From NCBI GenBank assembly GCA_963854835.1, contig OY978528.1:54399008-54463007 (forward strand): a DNA stretch of 64,000 nucleotides. The letters are read 5' to 3'. This DNA is from Megamerina dolium. Taxonomy: Eukaryota > Arthropoda > Insecta > Diptera > Megamerinidae. Position numbers and translations under genes: made by a program. Of the stretch, positions 60,382 to 64,000 are shown in pieces. Below the pieces are notes generated by a model. That model did no database searches. It saw nothing but the letters and a program-made list of their open reading frames with translations, and had not been told where the DNA came from. Position 1 is the first letter of the stretch. Each line of letters begins with the position of its first letter.

Positions 60382-61889
60382 ACTAAACAATTGTAAATTT
60401 CTCTTATGGTAAAAATTTGTCTTAAAATAAGCTTCTGTAGCAAGAGCTCTACTATTCGAAGTCTGTCAATTTAATTTGCCTATACTACGTAAGTCACTTA
60501 AAAGATTTCATCAACCCATTATGGGGCATTATCATAAGAATGAAAGCGCTGCTTCGCCAGGCCAGAAGCCATGTCTGCTGTGTAAAAGTTCATAACCACA
60601 AAATACAGACACATTTATTGATTCAATTTCGGCTTATCTCTTTATAATTTTTCAATCGAAATGTGTACGAGTATGTACCTACTTGTATCCATCAACACTT
60701 TCGTCGTCCTGCTATCTATCTGATTGTCACTGAAGAGACAATTTAGAGAATAACACAAATACCATCCTGTGCAAATATTATATAAAAGAAAATATACAAA
60801 TTAGAAGCAATAAAAAAGACCCAATGAAGGAGACTGTCTGTCAATGTGTGGAAATTATAATTGACATACAAAAGAAATAACAACTACAACAATGTCGATA
60901 AAGGCAAATATCGAATATAACAAGTAGACTCGATAAAAATGGACGACCGACTGCCTTTCAAAAAGGTTAAAGGCATGAGATATGTTACGATTGTACGAGT
61001 AGAGTGTTAATAAAAGCTAAAAATAAGTGTTATATCATATTGCAAATGCATGAGACAGCAGTAGCAGTAGTAGTCACTGCGATAATGCCTCTCAAATGTA
61101 TAAAAGACAGTTTACAGTCTGTGTGAACTTTCAGTCATATACTATGTATAAACAAGTACCTACGTATACATATAGATGAATAGACAACACATTTAATTTG
61201 TATATATATATGGTAAATGATATACAAAGGGCATAGCAATGGAATGTGAGTATATAGCTATAGGAATATCTGTGGCAAAAACTTGTTGGAACAAAATATA
61301 ATGCTCTCAATATTTATCTGCGACAGTGTGTCATCTATGAACAATGTTTCTCGCTATTTTCTATATTATTGCGGTTGTATTGTTACGATTTCAAATATAA
61401 TACGACGGTGACAATAAAATCGTATGTGTCAAAATGAAATTTTCAAGTAAGTAATACAAAATAACAAGGAATCAAAGGATTTAAATGCAGACATCTACTT
61501 GAAGTGTTGTTATTGTTTTATTTTCTAAAAAAACATATCGTAAAGTATCATATATATATGTAAGAGGAATTGGTAAGTGTTCACTTCACACACTGGAGTA
61601 TTATTTTCTGCCTCCATTTACAAATTAAAAGACAAAAAGCACAATCTTTTTACTGAATCTAGACGTACTTTTGTATGGAAAGTAGCTGTAATAATATATA
61701 ATCTATTCTCTAATCAGACTAACTTCATATATTTAATTCGATAACTCTATATTTTCACTCACAAAATATGAGAAAACACATCCAATAACATATTTTCGTA
61801 TGGGAGGTAAGTGTGGTTTTCACCCCATTACGCCCATTTTCTAACATATCAATTTTCCAATCCATTCTAATGGAGTCACAAATACCCAA
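60382..61889. other. AT-rich DNA, nothing recognised
   Basis: No coding sequence or repeat family seen. Confidence 0.45.
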
Positions 61890-63030
61890 CGGCAACTGAG
61901 CAGAAATGCAGAAAAGGGAATAGCATTTGGATATCATTTGGAGCAAGTTTTCATCCCTAATTCTGCTAGTTCCGACTGTACATTACCAGCGGTTGATGCT
62001 ACGCCTAGCGTCAAAGGTATCACGATTGCAAAAAAGGAGCTGATATATGCTATCCAAAAACTCAATCACAAAAAATCTGCAGGACGCATCTCTTGCATAT
62101 ATTAAATGCTATAATATGCAGTGAATTCTTTCCTTACTCATGAAAAATTTCCCAATAATTGGTATATGTCTTCCTACAGTCCAATTAGTCTGCTATCGTT
62201 TGTATTAAAGACGTTGTCAAACAGTTTAACGTTATTCCCAACCACCCGTTTGGTTTTAGAGAAAATCGCAGCACTATCGAACAAGTTCATCGCATTGTAA
62301 ATACTATACACGAAAAAGCAATACGTTTGAAAAGAAGCAATCTGTTCCGCAGTTTTTCTTGATATCAATCAGGCATTCGATAAGGTCTGGCATGAAGGAA
62401 TATTGCATAAATTGAAAAGTGTGTTACCTCTTAAAATCTACACATCGCTCGGAAGCTACCTCTCAGGTAGACGATTTGTGGTGAAACAGAAAAGCTTCAT
62501 CTCAGAAGAATACCGTATTCAAGCTGGTGTACCGCAAGGCAGCGTATTAGTCCCTCTGGTTTATACGTTGTTCACTGCAGATATGCCAACCGACGCCAAG
62601 ACGCTCAGCTATACTTTTGCCGATGATACTGCCATCTAGTCCCCCTGTGCAAATTAACTCTAAACCGATCCCCCAGGAGTCGGACACTAAATATCTAGGA
62701 ATGCATTTAGATCGCAGACTTACTTGGGTAAAGCATATAAGTGCAAAAGTTACACAGATAAAACTCAAAATAAACGAGTTAAACTGGCTTTTGAACAGGC
62801 AGTCCAAGCTCAACCCAGACTACAAAGTTCTACTCTACAAAGTCATTATCAAGCCCATATGGACCTACGGTATCCAACTCTGGGGAACTGCTTCACCCTT
62901 GAGCATTGAAAAGCTGCAAAGAGCTCAATCGCAAATTCTACGAACTATTACCAATGCTCCTTGGTATATCAAAAACTACTACAGCATCAAGGACACACCC
63001 GCCTGCAGAGAAAGGATGTGCTGCGCTTAG
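61890..63030 (+). pseudogene. Jockey-like non-LTR retrotransposon fragment
   Basis: The order follows a jockey-clade reverse transcriptase. Pieces are NAEKGN and HLEQVFIPN-like sequence near 61895, ELIYAIQKLNHKKSAGR near 62038, and VFLDINQAFDKVWHEGILHK near 62352 with the first catalytic Asp. From 62403 the frame is open: LKSVLPLKIYTSLGSYLSGR, AGVPQGSVLVPLVYTLF and TFADDTAI with the catalytic FADD box. A stop follows at 62637, and the part of the thumb after the box is deleted. It resumes as DTKYLGMHLDRRLTWVKHIS, YKVLLYKVIIKPIWTYGIQL and RTITNAPWYIKN, ending with a stop near 63030. The endonuclease, first ORF and 3' end are missing. Confidence 0.85.
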
Positions 63031-63447
63031 CATCAATTTAGATTATAAATTTATCCATTACACGGTTACTTAAGTATTGTGTTATTTCTTTTCATATACC
63101 ATAACTACTCAAAGCAGTGGCATTGGGAGGAATAATATGAATTCAAAAGTGAAATCTTAAATATACTATGAATATTTATTGTTAGTTCTAAGATATTTTT
63201 GGAAGATTCAATAAAACGTATATAGCCTGAAAAAATCTCGAAGCATGACTGAAATAATCAGTAATGATTTAATAATAAACATTTTTTTACACAGTTGTAC
63301 TGGTCAGTATTTTCTTGTAGATACAATTAATAATATTTATACGTCAAATACATACTTCTTTTGCTATGAGATATTTTCGAATGACTTTGCATACAAAATA
63401 CTACCATTGACATAGTAATAATATTAAAGACTAAGACCACATATTAC
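63031..63447. other. Intron sequence next to the host exon, nothing recognised
   Basis: AT-rich. On the minus strand this is the first 400 bp or so of the intron after the donor. Confidence 0.55.
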
Positions 63448-63453
63448 ACTTAC
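63448..63453 (-). promoter_or_regulatory. 5' splice donor of the right-edge exon
   Basis: On the minus strand the exon ends ATG and the intron starts GTAAGT, a near-consensus U1 site. Reading past it gives only six more codons (GKCNMWS) before a stop, which supports splicing here. The intron runs leftward, and no acceptor followed by a convincing host exon was seen in the window, so it probably exceeds 63 kb. Confidence 0.8.
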
Positions 63454-63658
63454 CATTTGCATTAGCCGCAGCTTCTTTGGCAGCAGCAGCTGCTGCTGCT
63501 GCCGCCGGATTACAATGTAAAATATCCGATAAGGACAATGAAGATGCAATTAGTTGACGTTTCTCTTCGAAATTTAAATAATCCATTGAATTGCTGCGCT
63601 GTGGTGTCACCGTTATTGTAACAGATTTTTGCATTTTAGCAACAACACACAGTTGCTG

Positions 63659-63689
<31 letters not shown>

Positions 63690-64000
63690 AAGCTATCATC
63701 AACACCATTAATGTCATCATCGACATATTCAGCAACATCAGTCGTGGTATTTTCAGTAGAAATCGGTGGATCTTGTACAGACGATGATGATGTTGTCGTT
63801 TGATAATGATTGATAAACTGAAATGGTGGTTTGCTGATGTTGTGAGTATCCATTGCTGTCACCAAGCCATTGCCACCACTTGCTGCCACTGCTGCGGAAT
63901 ATGAAGGTGGTGCATTGATAGCATTATGTTGTACCAGCGATGATGCTGTTGGTGATGATGCTCTAGCACTTGCCGCTGCTGTTAATTGATAACAATTCTC
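63454..64000 (-). CDS. Partial internal exon of an unidentified low-complexity regulatory-type protein
   Basis: The frame is open from the window edge for 182 codons plus one base and ends at a strong splice donor (exon ...AAATG, then GTAAGT, plus positions 63453-63448), so the following intron is phase 1. Counting from the edge, the exon encodes an Ala/Ser-rich start, a PPSY motif at residues 31-34 (a possible WW-domain ligand), a Ser/Thr-rich stretch, an acidic patch (EYVDDDINGVDD), a 12-residue polyQ run at 105-116, then a dense segment NFEEKRQLIASSLSLSDIL at 143-161, and a nine-residue polyA run at 166-174. The mixed CAA/CAG coding of the Gln run and the compact, conserved-looking segment argue for real coding. 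No signal peptide or membrane segment is visible. The protein start and end are outside the window. I do not recognise the gene; the composition suggests a fly signalling or transcription-related protein, but that is only a guess. Confidence 0.82.
63654..63690 (-). repeat. CAG/CAA trinucleotide tract coding polyQ
   Basis: Twelve glutamine codons: seven CAG, then a CAA/CAG mix. The interruptions by CAA make the tract less prone to slippage than pure CAG. Confidence 0.85.

Noticed and set aside
1..64000. CRISPR array, operons, riboswitches or bacterial terminators
   Set aside because: The sequence is eukaryotic; repeats seen are mobile elements and microsatellites, with no regular repeat-spacer array.

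Overview
The window looks like a piece of nuclear genome from a higher fly (Diptera, probably tephritid-like). The evidence is the strong AT bias, the many short ATGTATGTA-type repeats, the kinds of mobile elements present, and one coding exon with polyQ and polyA tracts typical of fly regulatory proteins. This placement is an inference; no marker gene fixes the species. There are no bacterial features, CRISPR arrays, rRNA genes or functional tRNA genes.

The only convincing host coding sequence is on the minus strand at the right edge (63454-64000). It is an internal exon, open for 182 codons plus one base, and it ends at a clean GTAAGT splice donor. Everything to its left (1-63453) reads best as one very long intron of that gene, or intron plus intergenic DNA. 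I found no second host exon.

The rest is AT-rich DNA full of dead mobile elements. Non-LTR retrotransposons: two RTE-like copies (2919-4292 and 37505-38524), three RNase H-bearing fragments of the I/R1/LOA group (14605-15480, 39720-40344, 53430-54126), a jockey-like fragment (61890-63030) and a lone RT piece (54147-54424). DNA transposons of the Tc1/mariner superfamily: 590-1260, 11680-12592, 19690-20545, 21437-21989, 26214-27478, 33357-34425, 41830-42150, 45875-46406 and 49150-50359, plus a bare mariner end at 44117-44150. A broken copia-type LTR retrotransposon lies at 46890-48052. Several elements have no coding sequence but clear terminal inverted repeats (18455-18571, 23970-24249, 30548-30919, 54431-54891, 57771-58296).

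A tRNA-derived SINE family occurs eight times (5532, 18695, 25676, 35004, 37160, 41605, 48945 and 60151). Two copies have perfect 13-bp target-site duplications and two more have imperfect ones. Two same-orientation copies of a repeat built from degenerate modules of about 150 bp lie at 6440-7195 and 51400-52235, and another array of the same style at 10560-11115.

No element appears able to move by itself. Every coding remnant is truncated, frameshifted or interrupted, and several have lost a catalytic aspartate. I found no evidence for a new multi-gene system. The novel material is the SINE family, the inverted-repeat elements, the modular repeats and the unidentified exon.
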